Origin: Haloquadratum walsbyi J07HQW1
GTDB taxonomy: Archaea > Halobacteriota > Halobacteria > Halobacteriales > Haloferacaceae
Reading direction: 5' to 3'
Assembly: GCA_000415965.1 (NCBI GenBank)
Contig: KE356560.1
Span: 1,434,102-1,498,101, forward strand
Length of the DNA: 64,000 nucleotides
Each line of letters opens with the position of its first letter. Position 1 is the stretch's first letter. Positions 1 through 9,582 of this stretch are shown piece by piece. Under the pieces are notes generated by a model. It saw only the letters and a list, made by a program, of their open reading frames with translations. It did not search any database and was not told where the DNA came from. A program made the translations under genes and the position numbers.

Positions 1-1084
1 CAGGAAACTGATCATTACTCATATTGTTTCTTCATGAATACTGCTATGTCCTAGATGAACAGGAATACTGATTGAGTGTTAATAATCCTATCGACGAAAC
101 TATTAGCTCCTGTTGAACGGAGCAGTCTAAAGACGCTGAATGAAAAGCTGCGTCGATAGCTAATTTGCACAGTATACGATTGTGTATGAGTCAGCGAAAA
201 ATCACTAATATGCTATCGGTGTCATTTCTCTTGAGAGCACGTATGCAAACAACAGCGGGAGACAGCACGATTGTATATATGCCTACACATGCTGTATTGC
301 TTTCTCGGGGTATCCACCCACAATACTCATTTTTCGCGGAGTATCCGGTCGAATTTATTCATTTAATCTTGATGAATATGGATCAACATACCACTTAGGA
401 TACCTGATAATAACTCCCTCCAGCCAGAGATATGATTCATTACTTATCCTGTTCATCAGCGACGATAGTGTTCGATACGCATAAAAATAAACAAATAGCC
501 GAAATGTGTATCTGTATATACCATTTGCCTGCTTAGACAAGGATATTATTCATTATTACATATAGTCTTAACATATATCGAGAAACAAAATTAGTAGTTG
601 CTATTTTATTTTGTAATTTCGAGAGACAAAACTGTGACAGTCTGTGGACACGATGATCATGGAAACTGTGCTCACGTTTTTCACACTGTTTGACACTTCC
701 GACGTTGTGGACGAAAGCGTGTCGTCGAAGCAGGGAGTCCCACGGACGACTGAGTGAGCTGTGGCGATTCATCAGTTAATTAGAGTGATTTATACTGATC
801 GAGTAGAATTGAGCCTGCATGTTTTGCGGGGGACTCACTCATTGATGGGGTTTTTACTCATGATTTTAGCTCGATCTGAGAGTCCTGAGTTAGCCGATCG
901 ACACCTGAGCCAAATCAGTATGCGTGTGTTCTCTCGTTGTATACATGATAATTTAAGTTGGTAACATAACTGTAAAGAAACGTGCAGTGTGCGAAAAAGG
1001 ACTAAATAGTTCCATATCATTGACATTGAACATAAACTGTGATAATTATTGACGTTATCCTAGGTATAACCTAACTGTCAGAAG
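1..1084. other. Left-edge intergenic region, no supported gene
   Basis: AT-rich stretch with only short reading frames that have no haloarchaeal composition and no recognisable motif. A more GC-rich patch around 640-760 could be a remnant of an old coding or mobile sequence, but I cannot identify it. The last 60 bases probably hold the promoter of the response-regulator gene that follows. Confidence 0.5.
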
Positions 1085-1651
1085 ATGTCCGTGAGTAATA
1101 AACAACAACGCGTACTGATCGTCGAGGATAATCCGGAATTAGCAGATTTGTTCGCAATGTGGCTTTCCACGACGTATCATGTTGACACCGCATATAAACC
1201 CGAAGAAGCTCTCAGAAAGCTCGATAGCTCAGTTGACATTATACTTCTTGACAGGCAAATATCAAACTATTCAGGACCACAGGTTATTCAGGAAGTTCGA
1301 GATGATCGATCTCATATACGAGTGGCGGTAATAACCGCCACTGAGCCAGAGTTTGACGATTATATCGTTGAAACAGAGTTTGACGATTATATTGTCAAAC
1401 CAGTATCATGTGAAGACCTCATCGAGGTTACTTCAGATCTTGTCACTCGGGAACAATACACTGAATTAATTAATAATCTGCATCGCCTCTCAAAAAAGAA
1501 GGCATTGCTTGAGGAACGGAACAGTCAAACAGAATTGGATAACAGCGAGGAGTACAGACGAACCGTCAATCAATTAAAATCAATACGAAAGCATGCTGAT
1601 AGAGCCGTGAGAGACATAAATGACAAGAAAGCATTCAGTGAATTATCATAA
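1085..1651 (+). CDS. HalX-type response regulator with internal 9-residue tandem duplication
   Basis: 188-residue stand-alone response regulator. The receiver domain spans about residues 8-110: acidic pocket E14-D15 in VLIVEDN, phospho-acceptor D56 in IILLDR, and the conserved lysine K105 in IVKPVS. Residues 115-185 form a charged helical region typical of the haloarchaeal HalX domain. No classical DNA-binding domain is present, so output is probably by protein contact (family knowledge). Just before the conserved lysine, EFDDYIVET and EFDDYIVKP are consecutive, encoded by two adjacent 27-base units (1349-1375 and 1376-1402). This sits in the beta4-beta5 region and makes the loop about two residues longer than I expect for the family. 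The gene is complete and starts at ATG. It is convergent with a lipoprotein gene and shares a perfect palindrome with it at the stop codons. The cognate kinase is not in the window. Confidence 0.85.
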   Translation: MSVSNKQQRVLIVEDNPELADLFAMWLSTTYHVDTAYKPEEALRKLDSSVDIILLDRQISNYSGPQVIQEVRDDRSHIRVAVITATEPEFDDYIVETEFDDYIVKPVSCEDLIEVTSDLVTREQYTELINNLHRLSKKKALLEERNSQTELDNSEEYRRTVNQLKSIRKHADRAVRDINDKKAFSELS

Positions 1652-1671
1652 TTATCCGACCGTCGGATAAT
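1651..1671. terminator. Perfect palindrome between convergent genes (bidirectional terminator candidate)
   Basis: Ten-base arms ATTATCCGAC and GTCGGATAAT flank a single C. The palindrome begins on the last base of the response-regulator stop codon and ends on the lipoprotein stop codon, so it sits exactly between two convergent genes. The likely job is stopping transcription from both sides or stabilising the 3' ends. This is inferred from position and symmetry only. Confidence 0.55.
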
Positions 1672-2051
1672 CATATATTAATATTATCAAGCGGCCCATC
1701 TGTTGTCACATTTGTTGTAATCTGGTATTGATTATCAACGTCCGGTGTATTCGTCTGAAATATGAACTGATAGCTATTCGTTTCAGAAGCAAGGACCGTA
1801 ATCTGCCGGCGTCGCGTGTATGTGTCTCCACCGATTACATTACATTGAATTGTTAATTTGCCAGACTGTGAACTATTGGACGGGTTCATGACCGCAACAA
1901 GAACCACAACCGTCTGTCCATCGCGGACATCTGATTCAGTCCCTTCGATAGTTAATCCATTGGAGAGACATCCTGAAAGGGGAATTAAAACCGCGCTTGC
2001 TCCACCAATCAAAACATGATGGATATAAGAACGGCGCGTGTGTTTCGACAT
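1671..2051 (-). CDS. Small Tat-type lipoprotein with CARDB-like beta domain
   Basis: 126 residues. The N-terminus has a twin arginine (R6-R7), a hydrophobic segment and a lipobox LSGC with the modifiable cysteine at residue 28, as in haloarchaeal Tat lipoproteins anchored outside the membrane. The mature part is short, rich in Thr, Val and Asn, and has the pattern of a single immunoglobulin-like beta-sandwich (VVVLVAVMNPSNSS, then SYQFIFQT). Its function is unknown. It could be a solute-binding or adhesion accessory, and nothing nearby pins it down. The ATG start places the signal peptide correctly. Confidence 0.7.
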   Translation of the reverse strand: MSKHTRRSYIHHVLIGGASAVLIPLSGCLSNGLTIEGTESDVRDGQTVVVLVAVMNPSNSSQSGKLTIQCNVIGGDTYTRRRQITVLASETNSYQFIFQTNTPDVDNQYQITTNVTTDGPLDNINI

Positions 2052-2409
2052 TTCGGTAATATGAATTGCATGTGTTACTCAACTCACCTAATATTATCGA
2101 ATGATATATATGATGCACGTGGGGGCTTATGATAATTCATCGAAAATGTCACCCACTGATAACTACATGAGAGTGAATTACCCTGCACTACTTGCCGCCT
2201 TTGACAGCTTCTTACGGAAGGGGACTGAGCCGTATTAATTAAATCATAGAAGAAGTCTCCTCCCCCAGAGAGTGAACGGTTGCGGTAGTGAGTAAGCGTT
2301 GAGATTATTCAATCAAAAGAGACACTCAATACGTTCGAAATAATATTATCTGATGACCGACTATAGCAACATGAGTTGGCTACGTTAACACGGACATAAT
2401 TAGACATTA
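2052..2409. other. Intergenic region between lipoprotein and HxlR-RR genes
   Basis: No convincing gene. It contains the divergent promoters of the two flanking genes. AT-rich runs lie near 2090-2110 and 2330-2350, but no operator was recognised. Confidence 0.5.
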
Positions 2410-3246
2410 ATGGCTAGTAGAAATACGACTGAACTGATCAATGATCTGATATCGGCGACGGATGTATTCTCGAAAAAATGGAATGCCCCGGTGTTGTATG
2501 CGATTAGTATCCATTCTGAGGCATCCTATACTGATATTAGTTCTACAATACCAGAGATAACCGGTAAGATGCTCTCGGGGAGCCTTACGGATCTTCAGGA
2601 ACGCGATCTCATTAGAGATGATGAACAGACACAACAGAGTCTATACAAACTCACTGCTGAAGGAGAGAAGTTTGCTCAAATTCTTGAACTATTAGTCGAG
2701 TGGAAGATACAATACGATAGTGAGAATAGTTCAGTACTCATAATCGAAGATGAGTCGATGGTCGCAGAATTGTATATGAATTACCTTTCGGAGGATTATG
2801 ATGCACGTTACTATACGTCTGCTGAGGAAGCACTTTCATCGGTAACAAACGAACAAACAATTACGATTCTTGACCGAAGACTTCCGAACATTTCTGGTGA
2901 TGAAGTCGCAGCACAATTGAAAACGCAGATCGATACCTGTCTTATTTTAGCAGTTAGCGGGGTTGAGCCGAGTGAGAGCATCACTGACCTGCCAATTGAT
3001 GATTACTTACAGAAGCCGGTCCAACGGGATGAACTCCTGTTACGTCTGAGTAATCTTGAACTCCGTTTGGGATTACCGCCGAAAGAGCAACAGTATCTCG
3101 CGGTCCGATCAAAACAGCGGGCGCTTCAGGATGCATATGGTCGAAGCGCGAGTTCAACGTCTGCATACACAGCACTATCAAAAGAAGCAGACGATGTAAG
3201 CGTGAGTGATGATCGAAAAGATTCACTTGATGAATTTATCGAGTGA
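2410..3246 (+). CDS. HxlR-type winged helix fused to receiver and HalX domains
   Basis: 278 residues in three parts. Residues 1-100 are an HxlR-like winged helix (KKWNAPVLYAI, then ITGKMLSGSLTDLQERDLI, then the wing YKLTAEGEKF). Residues 107-210 are a complete receiver: E113-D114 in LIIEDES, phospho-acceptor D155 in TILDRRLP, lysine K202 in YLQKPV. Residues 211-278 are a HalX-like helical tail. HxlR proteins normally act as small DNA-binding dimers. Fusion to a receiver suggests a DNA-binding response regulator with the DNA-binding domain at the N-terminus, the reverse of the bacterial OmpR order. A second, degenerate copy of this architecture lies at 21513-22397. The target genes are unknown. 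Confidence 0.85.
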   Translation: MASRNTTELINDLISATDVFSKKWNAPVLYAISIHSEASYTDISSTIPEITGKMLSGSLTDLQERDLIRDDEQTQQSLYKLTAEGEKFAQILELLVEWKIQYDSENSSVLIIEDESMVAELYMNYLSEDYDARYYTSAEEALSSVTNEQTITILDRRLPNISGDEVAAQLKTQIDTCLILAVSGVEPSESITDLPIDDYLQKPVQRDELLLRLSNLELRLGLPPKEQQYLAVRSKQRALQDAYGRSASSTSAYTALSKEADDVSVSDDRKDSLDEFIE

Positions 3247-4277
3247 CAGACATTGAGCTAAACGGTGAGTCTCAAGCCTCTCAGTCGAATAAATGCCATT
3301 TTAATGTTATGTCAGGATCCAAAAGGATAATTCATTATTGAGAGACAATCGTCCACACTGCTCAGCAAAAAATTAAATCTAAAGCCAAGACCAATCGCCC
3401 AGAAATAAACGCCAAAATAAAAAAAGTAATCGCAGACGTGGATATCTGAATCATCTTGAATAGTAATACTGTGAGCTGTATTTTTGCCCATTGTATGTAT
3501 TATTCTGAGTATAACGGGGAATTCTCATATTCTTATCATTATACTCAGTCCCTACACAACTCGCACGTCAGTGTCTGTCTCTGATGATGTTTGCGTGGTC
3601 CTCTGATACCCGATATTATCTGTTTTGATAAAAAATGACATCCCCTCAGGTGAGCTGAGTGCAGGCACGCAGCCTCTTCCCTCGAAGGACGGGCAAGGCG
3701 AGTGTAGGGAGGAAAGAACGCTGGCGGGTGGTTACAGACAGCATCATTGATATGATTATTTCCAGACGCGTCGTCGGATGTGTAATGATACCTCTGATGT
3801 CGGCGACACTGCTTAATCGTGACAAAGGCGTACACCATTGCGTGCAATCAAGCGTCTCATGACAAAAAATGAGACACTCATACTCTGAGCTACCCTGTCG
3901 TAATGAAACAAATCGCCTGCGGAATCAAGAACTGCTATACCCGCGTTGGGCAGAGAATCCGACACGAAAATACAAATATGCGAATCCCTCACCGATAATG
4001 AACAGATGCTCGACAGGGAGCCCCGAGCGCGGAAACTCAGCGGAATTCATATTACTTCTGTGATTGTCCTTGGATCTATCATTGCCCGAGACGATTCACT
4101 CAACCAGAGTCGTCGACACATCGACAAGCGTGGCTACTCGATAGAAACATCTTCAAATAAGCAAGGCAAGTGTTTCGGACTCTGATGCTAATGGTAATGG
4201 TGATGTGACCCCGAGGAATTCACTCTCTCAATTCACACTTCGTGCGGTTTTAGTGACTGGTGAGTGTAAATTAAGTT
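3247..4277. other. 1-kb gene-poor region with an IS200/IS605-like right-end hairpin
   Basis: No supported coding sequence. On the minus strand around 3639-3662 a small hairpin (CTCAG...CTGAG) followed by GGGATGTCA resembles the right ends of the IS1341-type elements elsewhere in the window, so part of this region is probably an eroded element. The left partner was not found. Confidence 0.4.
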
Positions 4278-4991
4278 ATGTCACACCGAGTCCTTGTTCC
4301 GCTTGAACTACCAGATGCCGACTCGGTTCCAGCGGCGTTAGCGAAAACGATCACATCGATGGAAGTGGTTCTGCTCGGTCACTATGGACTGCCAGACCAG
4401 ACGCCACCTTCAGCGGCTCGTGATCAGTTTGGCGATGACGCCCGTGAAGAACTTGCTGAACTCACACAGTCCTTTGAGGACGCAGAGGCATCCATAACTA
4501 CACGAATCGTATTTGGGAAAGCTCGTAATAAAACGATTGACCGTGTCGCCGTTGAAGAAGAATGTGACGTTATCTTGACCTCAGGCGACGCAGATGAAAT
4601 TACACAGGTCCTTGTGCCTCTTCGTGGTGAGAAGAACTTTGATCGAATCCTTTCATTCACCGAGGAGCTATTGACGGCAACGGGAGCAGCCGTCACGCTG
4701 TTTCACAGAGGTGAGGAATCAGACCGGATACCAGGTGAGGAAATTCTTTCAGATGCGACAGACCGCTTAGTTCAGGCAGGTGTTGATGCTGACCGTATTA
4801 GTCAACGATTATCAGAAGATGATGATACAACTCAAAGCATCGTTGATCTTGGTGAAGCATTTGATGTTCTGGTATTAGGTGAAACTGAGCCCTCACTGCG
4901 CGATCAAATCTTTGGCAATGTTCCTGCACAGGTGACTGCTGACACAGAGGACCCTGCTTTTGTCGTCCGAAACGCCGAAGAAGCATCATAA
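4278..4991 (+). CDS. Universal-stress-protein-like protein, two Usp-type halves
   Basis: 237 residues. It starts SHRVLVPLELPDADSV, a Usp first strand, and has a second strand-like start near residue 111 (TQVLVPLRGEKNFD), so it is a tandem Usp-fold protein. The ATP-loop consensus G-2x-G-9x-G(S/T) is poorly preserved (LVLGETEPSLRDQIFGNVP is the closest match), so ATP binding is doubtful. Proteins of this type often sit beside APC permeases in haloarchaea, and an APC permease lies 1.3 kb downstream on the other strand. It is probably cytoplasmic and regulatory. Confidence 0.75.
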   Translation: MSHRVLVPLELPDADSVPAALAKTITSMEVVLLGHYGLPDQTPPSAARDQFGDDAREELAELTQSFEDAEASITTRIVFGKARNKTIDRVAVEEECDVILTSGDADEITQVLVPLRGEKNFDRILSFTEELLTATGAAVTLFHRGEESDRIPGEEILSDATDRLVQAGVDADRISQRLSEDDDTTQSIVDLGEAFDVLVLGETEPSLRDQIFGNVPAQVTADTEDPAFVVRNAEEAS

Positions 4992-5245
4992 ATAACTTTG
5001 TATATCACTTGTCTATCATAGCACTGACATTTTCTCGCGCCTGAAGACGCGGGTACTCTCCTTTCTATTTATAATTGGGACATCTGAATCTTCAGAATAA
5101 ACCAGATTGAGTCCATGTATTCCATAGATTATCTGACTATCAACAATCTGGGTATCTTTCATCCATCTCTAACCCAGATGAATAATACAGTGGATATGAG
5201 TTACCGTAGTATTATTTCACTCGAAGGTGTTATTATTGTTATATA

Positions 5246-5548
5246 TTATGATCCACGAACAGAATAATAAATGCTTGCTAATCCAAGTCCAATCAGAAGT
5301 GACTCAATTGTGTAGAGAATTAACAGTGAGGATCCGGATATATCGTATACACCGATGACGGCAGGCGAATAAATCACCTCAGCAATGGTGCTGAGTGTGA
5401 CAAGCCCAAACCCGAGTGTTGCGTACTTTAAATTTGGCTTGCCAACGCGACGTTGGGCTCGAAACCCATAATAGGTGAGACTTCCCCCGATGACAAAAAC
5501 AAAGATATTACTGAATAGTAACATCCAGAGGGTTGGGTCGCTACTCAT
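5246..5548 (-). CDS. Small three-helix membrane protein in a wHTH pair
   Basis: 100 residues, with three hydrophobic segments: about 8-27 (LLFSNIFVFVIGGSLTYYGF), 43-65 and 75-95. No catalytic motif was seen. Its ATG overlaps the stop of the upstream winged-helix gene as ATGA (5545-5548), indicating translational coupling. Pairs of a small membrane protein and a winged-helix regulator are common in haloarchaea. The membrane protein may sense a signal and control the regulator, but this is inference. Confidence 0.75.
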   Translation of the reverse strand: MSSDPTLWMLLFSNIFVFVIGGSLTYYGFRAQRRVGKPNLKYATLGFGLVTLSTIAEVIYSPAVIGVYDISGSSLLILYTIESLLIGLGLASIYYSVRGS

Positions 5549-5928
5549 GATTCTGTATCCGGTTGATCATCCTGCTTTTGTGACTGCTCAAGATCCTCGA
5601 TAAGTTCAGCGAACTGATCCACCGTATCTTTCTCAATATTGATATTGATATCAAGTTGTCCCTCTTCGACACTAATCGTAATTTCATCTAATTCGCTTTT
5701 GTATTCACTGTACTGGGTTCCATCAGCATCCCGTGTGATTTCCTCCGAGACAAGATTGTAGTTTTCCATGGCTTGGATACGCCGATAAATAGTCGCCAAT
5801 GATCGATCACAGATATCAGCGAGTTCCTTAACAGACATTGATCGAACATTTGTCGCGACCAAAATCCGGCGAACATCTTCACTCGCCAACACGTCAAATA
5901 TATCATCTGGGCCCCATGCTTTACTCAC
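5545..5928 (-). CDS. ArsR/TrmB-like winged-helix regulator
   Basis: 127 residues from a GTG start. Residues 8-70 form a winged helix (SVKELADICDRSLATIYRRIQAM, broken here by the recognition helix DRSLATIYRRI). The C-terminal half is an amphipathic strand-helix segment (TISVEEGQLDINI, then a Glu/Gln-rich tail), probably for dimerisation. First gene of a two-gene operon with the membrane protein that overlaps its stop codon. Likely an autoregulated repressor; the ligand is unknown. Confidence 0.75.
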   Translation of the reverse strand: MSKAWGPDDIFDVLASEDVRRILVATNVRSMSVKELADICDRSLATIYRRIQAMENYNLVSEEITRDADGTQYSEYKSELDEITISVEEGQLDININIEKDTVDQFAELIEDLEQSQKQDDQPDTES

Positions 5929-6291
5929 GTGTAATTAATCACAGACCTGCAGTCACTCTGATTGATACGTGCACCTCAATGAAATTTATTCCGGGATCAA
6001 AAGAGTGAGTGAGTATGAGTGCGAGTTCGAAGAGAAGCGGTGCTCAGAGTGCCACCGACTGAGGAGAACCGAACAGTTTCGACCCGGGCTTCACTGTCTT
6101 GTTCTGGTTCATACCCACTGCATCATTCAAGTCGGTGTTTTCATGAGTTCTCTTCCGAAGACCGAACCGGAGCCGGTAAGTCACCTCCAATACGCTCATT
6201 ACTGTGTTTTCTTGCTTTCATGACGCTCGATAACTGAGTCAATGAATATTCACGATATGACGAAGCTTGTTATCAAATGAGCATAACTGAT
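5929..6291. other. Intergenic region with copy of a dispersed repeat
   Basis: No complete gene. Positions 6015-6067 match the dispersed repeat also found near 34.2, 41.2, 51.6 and 60.6 kb (core GCTCAGAGTGCCACCGACTG). In one frame this copy reads CSECHRL after CEFEEKR, suggesting descent from a coding sequence. Confidence 0.45.
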
Positions 6292-7656
6292 CTAATCGCT
6301 GCTGGCGACTTCTCCGTCCTGCTGTCTCCCGAGAATGACTCCAAGTGCCCCTTCACGGTCGGTTCGCGTTCGACCGTATATCAGGTACCATCCGATACCA
6401 CCGACGATAATACCAGCCGCACCGAGGATTGGAAACATTCCCATCTGCGTGAGCAATGCCAATCCCCCAAAAAATCCAGCAAACTGGACGTATGGATAGC
6501 CCGGTGATTTAAATGATGGTTGATAAGAATCGACCCCACTCGTACGGAATACGATAAGAGCGACATTCACGAATGAAAAGACAAGAATTTGGAATGCACT
6601 CGCTAACTTCGCTAACTCAACGACTGGCACAAACGCAATAAGTGCTAAAAGCAGACCACCGGTAAGTAAAATTGAGTTTCTGGGGGTACTGAATCGCTTA
6701 CTTACTGTGGCAAGGTGAGTAGGTGCAAGTGAGTCCCGACTCATCGCTAATGGGAACCGTGAGGACGCTAGCACCCCGGCATTCGCCATACTGGTCAATG
6801 CAAGTATTGCGATTAACGCGATTGCGACGACACCAAACCCGCCGAGCAGTTGATCTGCGCCGTCTGCCATCGGGGTCAGTGATGGTCCACCGTTTGGACC
6901 ACTTGTCGTTAAGACATTTGGGTCGTTCAATCCAACCACAACCGCGACCACAAGCGTATAGAGCAACATCATCACTCCCATTGAAATAAGAATCCCGAGT
7001 GGTAAATTCCGATCAGGGTTTTCAATCTCCTCGGCAACGCTTGCAATCTTTGTCACTCCAGCATAAGAGACGAACACAAACGCCGCTGCAGTCACGATCC
7101 CGTCTGCTCCCTTCGCAGTGAATCCTTGGAACCGTGTTGGTTCGACAATAAATCCTGAGTTGAGAACGTATGCCGCGAGCGCAAACACAACAGCAGTGAC
7201 AATAATCGATTGAGCTTTGCCACTTTGTTCTGTGCCGACAATATTGAGGACAACAATGAGTGCTGCGAGTCCGAGCGCAACAAGCTTGATTAATCCATCC
7301 GATATTGGGACGAGCAATAACAGGTATGCGCCGAGTCCGACTAATGCGAAAGAGCTCTTAAACACCAGCGAGAACCACGCGCCAATTCCAGCGATTGTTC
7401 CAGCCAATGGTCCCATTGCACGGTCGATATAGAGGTATGTCCCACCAGACTCAGGCATGGCAGTCGCCATTTCCGCTTTTGAGAGTGCGGCCGGTAAGAC
7501 GACCAACCCAGCTAGGATGTAAGCAAGAATGACTGCTGGTCCGGCTTTTTTAAGTCCCAATGCAGGAAGCACAAAAATACCACTGCCAATCATTGCGCCC
7601 ATGCTGATTGTGACTGTCGCATACAGACCGAGATCCCGTTCAAGATCTTTTTTCAT
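6292..7656 (-). CDS. APC-superfamily amino acid permease
   Basis: 454 residues with about twelve transmembrane segments. TM1 carries the APC signature (MGAMIGSGIFVLPAL), followed by GPAVILAYILAGLVVLPAAL and the conserved EM...PESGGTYLY region. The family imports amino acids or related amines using ion gradients. Many haloarchaeal homologues carry C-terminal Usp domains. This one ends shortly after TM12 with a polar tail, so it lacks them. An RCK-domain gene lies upstream on the same strand (8166-8909), fitting the permease-plus-RCK arrangement in which a nucleotide-binding subunit gates transport. Substrate not predictable. Confidence 0.85.
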   Translation of the reverse strand: MKKDLERDLGLYATVTISMGAMIGSGIFVLPALGLKKAGPAVILAYILAGLVVLPAALSKAEMATAMPESGGTYLYIDRAMGPLAGTIAGIGAWFSLVFKSSFALVGLGAYLLLLVPISDGLIKLVALGLAALIVVLNIVGTEQSGKAQSIIVTAVVFALAAYVLNSGFIVEPTRFQGFTAKGADGIVTAAAFVFVSYAGVTKIASVAEEIENPDRNLPLGILISMGVMMLLYTLVVAVVVGLNDPNVLTTSGPNGGPSLTPMADGADQLLGGFGVVAIALIAILALTSMANAGVLASSRFPLAMSRDSLAPTHLATVSKRFSTPRNSILLTGGLLLALIAFVPVVELAKLASAFQILVFSFVNVALIVFRTSGVDSYQPSFKSPGYPYVQFAGFFGGLALLTQMGMFPILGAAGIIVGGIGWYLIYGRTRTDREGALGVILGRQQDGEVASSD

Positions 7657-8165
7657 CTGATAATCATCTCCGACGGAGCAGTGAGTGAATTGTTCCAGTC
7701 ACCTGATGTGTCTTTACCTCTGCGCCCTGGTTGATTCCAGAGTGTTATGTTATACTTAAATTGATGATACAACGATGAATTCATACGTACTGTATTTATT
7801 ATCAAACTTTTTTCGATTAAACGGATGATAGTCGACGCAGTAAATACGCACAGCGAAAATAACGATATCGGGATAACCTGTCTCAATCGTGCGTTCTCAA
7901 TCCGTCTAAGGAGGCATTCAGTGAGTACCGCGATATATGTCATTATTGATTCAAGATACTTAATAAGACGTACTTAGCTAACTATTCCGGTGAGTGTTGG
8001 ATTGGTCGATGTCCCTTCCGATATGAGGTTCCTTCTGAGTATTACCCGGCTGACCCTCATGGTTAATTCGTCTCTGTCTGTCGGTGATACACGTCACTCG
8101 GCGCCATTTGTGCGCGACTCATCGTGCAGAGACAACAGTCCTCGAAGAAACATACTCTGTCGGTG
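7657..8165. other. Intergenic region, no supported gene
   Basis: About 0.5 kb between the permease and the RCK gene, with no convincing reading frame or repeat. AT-rich around 7740-7840, consistent with the permease promoter. Confidence 0.4.
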
Positions 8166-8909
8166 TTAGGTTTTGTTCTCTTTGTCGGGCCATCCAATCA
8201 GAAGTTTTTGAATATCATCAACAACGCTAGGCTCTGCGGCAACGAGATATCGGCGACTCCGCTCAAGAGTTGTTTCAGGGCGAGCAACCTCGGTTCCATC
8301 GGCATCTGAAATCACATGGTACCCATCAGGAAGAACCACCTCATTTAATTGCTTACCAGCGGCGGGGGACTGTGGATGGACGCGAATATTGAGGATATCC
8401 AGATCTCCTGTGACCTCCTCTAGCGTCCGGATATTATTTTCCTGGACTCGATTGACCGTTGCTTTTGACCCTGTCCGTTCAGGATACACAATCTCGTCAA
8501 TACACTCGTTTTTTCTATTTTCTCCGTTGAGATTGTTGACTCGCGCAATCGTTCGAATATGCGTTGTGAGATGTTGCATCTCCGCACAAATCGCAAAGTT
8601 AGTGAAGTTAGTGATTGCATCACCGGTCAGAGCGGCGAGGATATCTGCCTGCGATGGCTCTGCCTGTCGAAGAATCTGTGGGTCCTCTGCATCACCCTCG
8701 ATGACAACACCTGTCCAATTATCAATCACCATCTCAACGGTGTCAGAGTCACGCTCGATAAGATATACATCATGGCCGTAATCGCTCAGAAGCTGAGCCG
8801 TTCGATGTCCTACTCGTCCTGCACCTGCAATGATAATATGCTGTTCTGGTGTCCGATCCGTTTGCGTGTATGAATTGGAGTCATTCACGCGTCCAGGCGC
8901 CAGATTCAC
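8166..8909 (-). CDS. RCK (TrkA-N/TrkA-C) regulatory protein
   Basis: About 247 residues. The Rossmann motif IIIAGAGRVGHRTAQLL is followed by the acidic end of strand 2 (YLIERD), then GDAEDPQILRQA and the conserved ALTGD. The C-terminal 80 residues form a TrkA-C domain (LDILNIRVHPQSPAAGKQL). RCK proteins bind NAD(H) or adenine nucleotides and gate associated channels or permeases. It is upstream of an APC permease on the same strand and divergent from the broken K+ channel gene. Start choice: TTG (8912) and GTG (8909) are adjacent; GTG is preferred. Confidence 0.8.
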   Translation of the reverse strand: MNLAPGRVNDSNSYTQTDRTPEQHIIIAGAGRVGHRTAQLLSDYGHDVYLIERDSDTVEMVIDNWTGVVIEGDAEDPQILRQAEPSQADILAALTGDAITNFTNFAICAEMQHLTTHIRTIARVNNLNGENRKNECIDEIVYPERTGSKATVNRVQENNIRTLEEVTGDLDILNIRVHPQSPAAGKQLNEVVLPDGYHVISDADGTEVARPETTLERSRRYLVAAEPSVVDDIQKLLIGWPDKENKT

Positions 8910-8950
8910 CAATAGAAACTATTTTTTGTCGATTTAAAATATAACTGGGT

Positions 8951-8969
8951 ATTTGCGGGCTCCGCAAAT
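8951..8969. repeat. 19-base palindrome, copy 1 (ATTTGCGG-GCT-CCGCAAAT)
   Basis: Perfect inverted repeat with 8-base arms and a 3-base centre. A second copy differing only in the centre lies exactly 300 bases away at 9251. Both fall in the divergent promoter region between the RCK gene and the K+ channel gene. Could be an operator pair or the ends of a small palindromic mobile sequence. Confidence 0.6.
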
Positions 8970-9250
8970 TGATGACTCCGTGGCGCGCAATCTGCGAGAT
9001 CGATTCTCAGTTACCTGGAGATGCTGAGATAAAATATGGCGTTGATGTGTTAGCGACTGCAAATACTCGTATCTATACAAAACGGAGAAACTGTCTCAGG
9101 ACCTCTCTGCGACCCGGGATGCATCTATTAAAATATGTTTAGAATCATTGATCCGGTCTTTGAGTTATGAGAGTTGCACCGGGATACGATGTTGATACCG
9201 TCGAAAATTTCACACACCCTCCGGTCTCAGAAATACGACTATACATATGT

Positions 9251-9269
9251 ATTTGCGGGTTCCGCAAAT
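9251..9269. repeat. 19-base palindrome, copy 2 (ATTTGCGG-GTT-CCGCAAAT)
   Basis: Same arms as the copy at 8951, with centre GTT instead of GCT. The 281 bases between the copies contain no supported gene. The change in the centre while the arms stay identical suggests selection on the arms or recent duplication. Confidence 0.6.
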
Positions 9270-9582
9270 CATAAATCCCAGATCATGCTCGGGTCAACAA
9301 CGCTCGTTAATTCAATCTGTGTATCATCTAACATATATGTATATACTGTGTACATCTTTACTTCGATATGTCAGTCCTGTACTGTACTCATTGCTTTCGA
9401 CAGGTTGTTAAGAAACAAGAAAAACTAATCACCTGAAATCATCTCAAATCGATATAATTTCCTTTTTGATTATCCAGGCGGACTGCCCGAAGACGTTTCA
9501 TCTGTTTTGAGAGGTCAGAATCAAGAAGAATCAGAGGCTGATAAAAAAGATTTGACCCTGCTTCAGTGAGTAGAAAAAGTAC

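Noticed and set aside
761..964. Open frame near the left edge
   Set aside because: No acidic haloarchaeal composition, no motif, no operon context.
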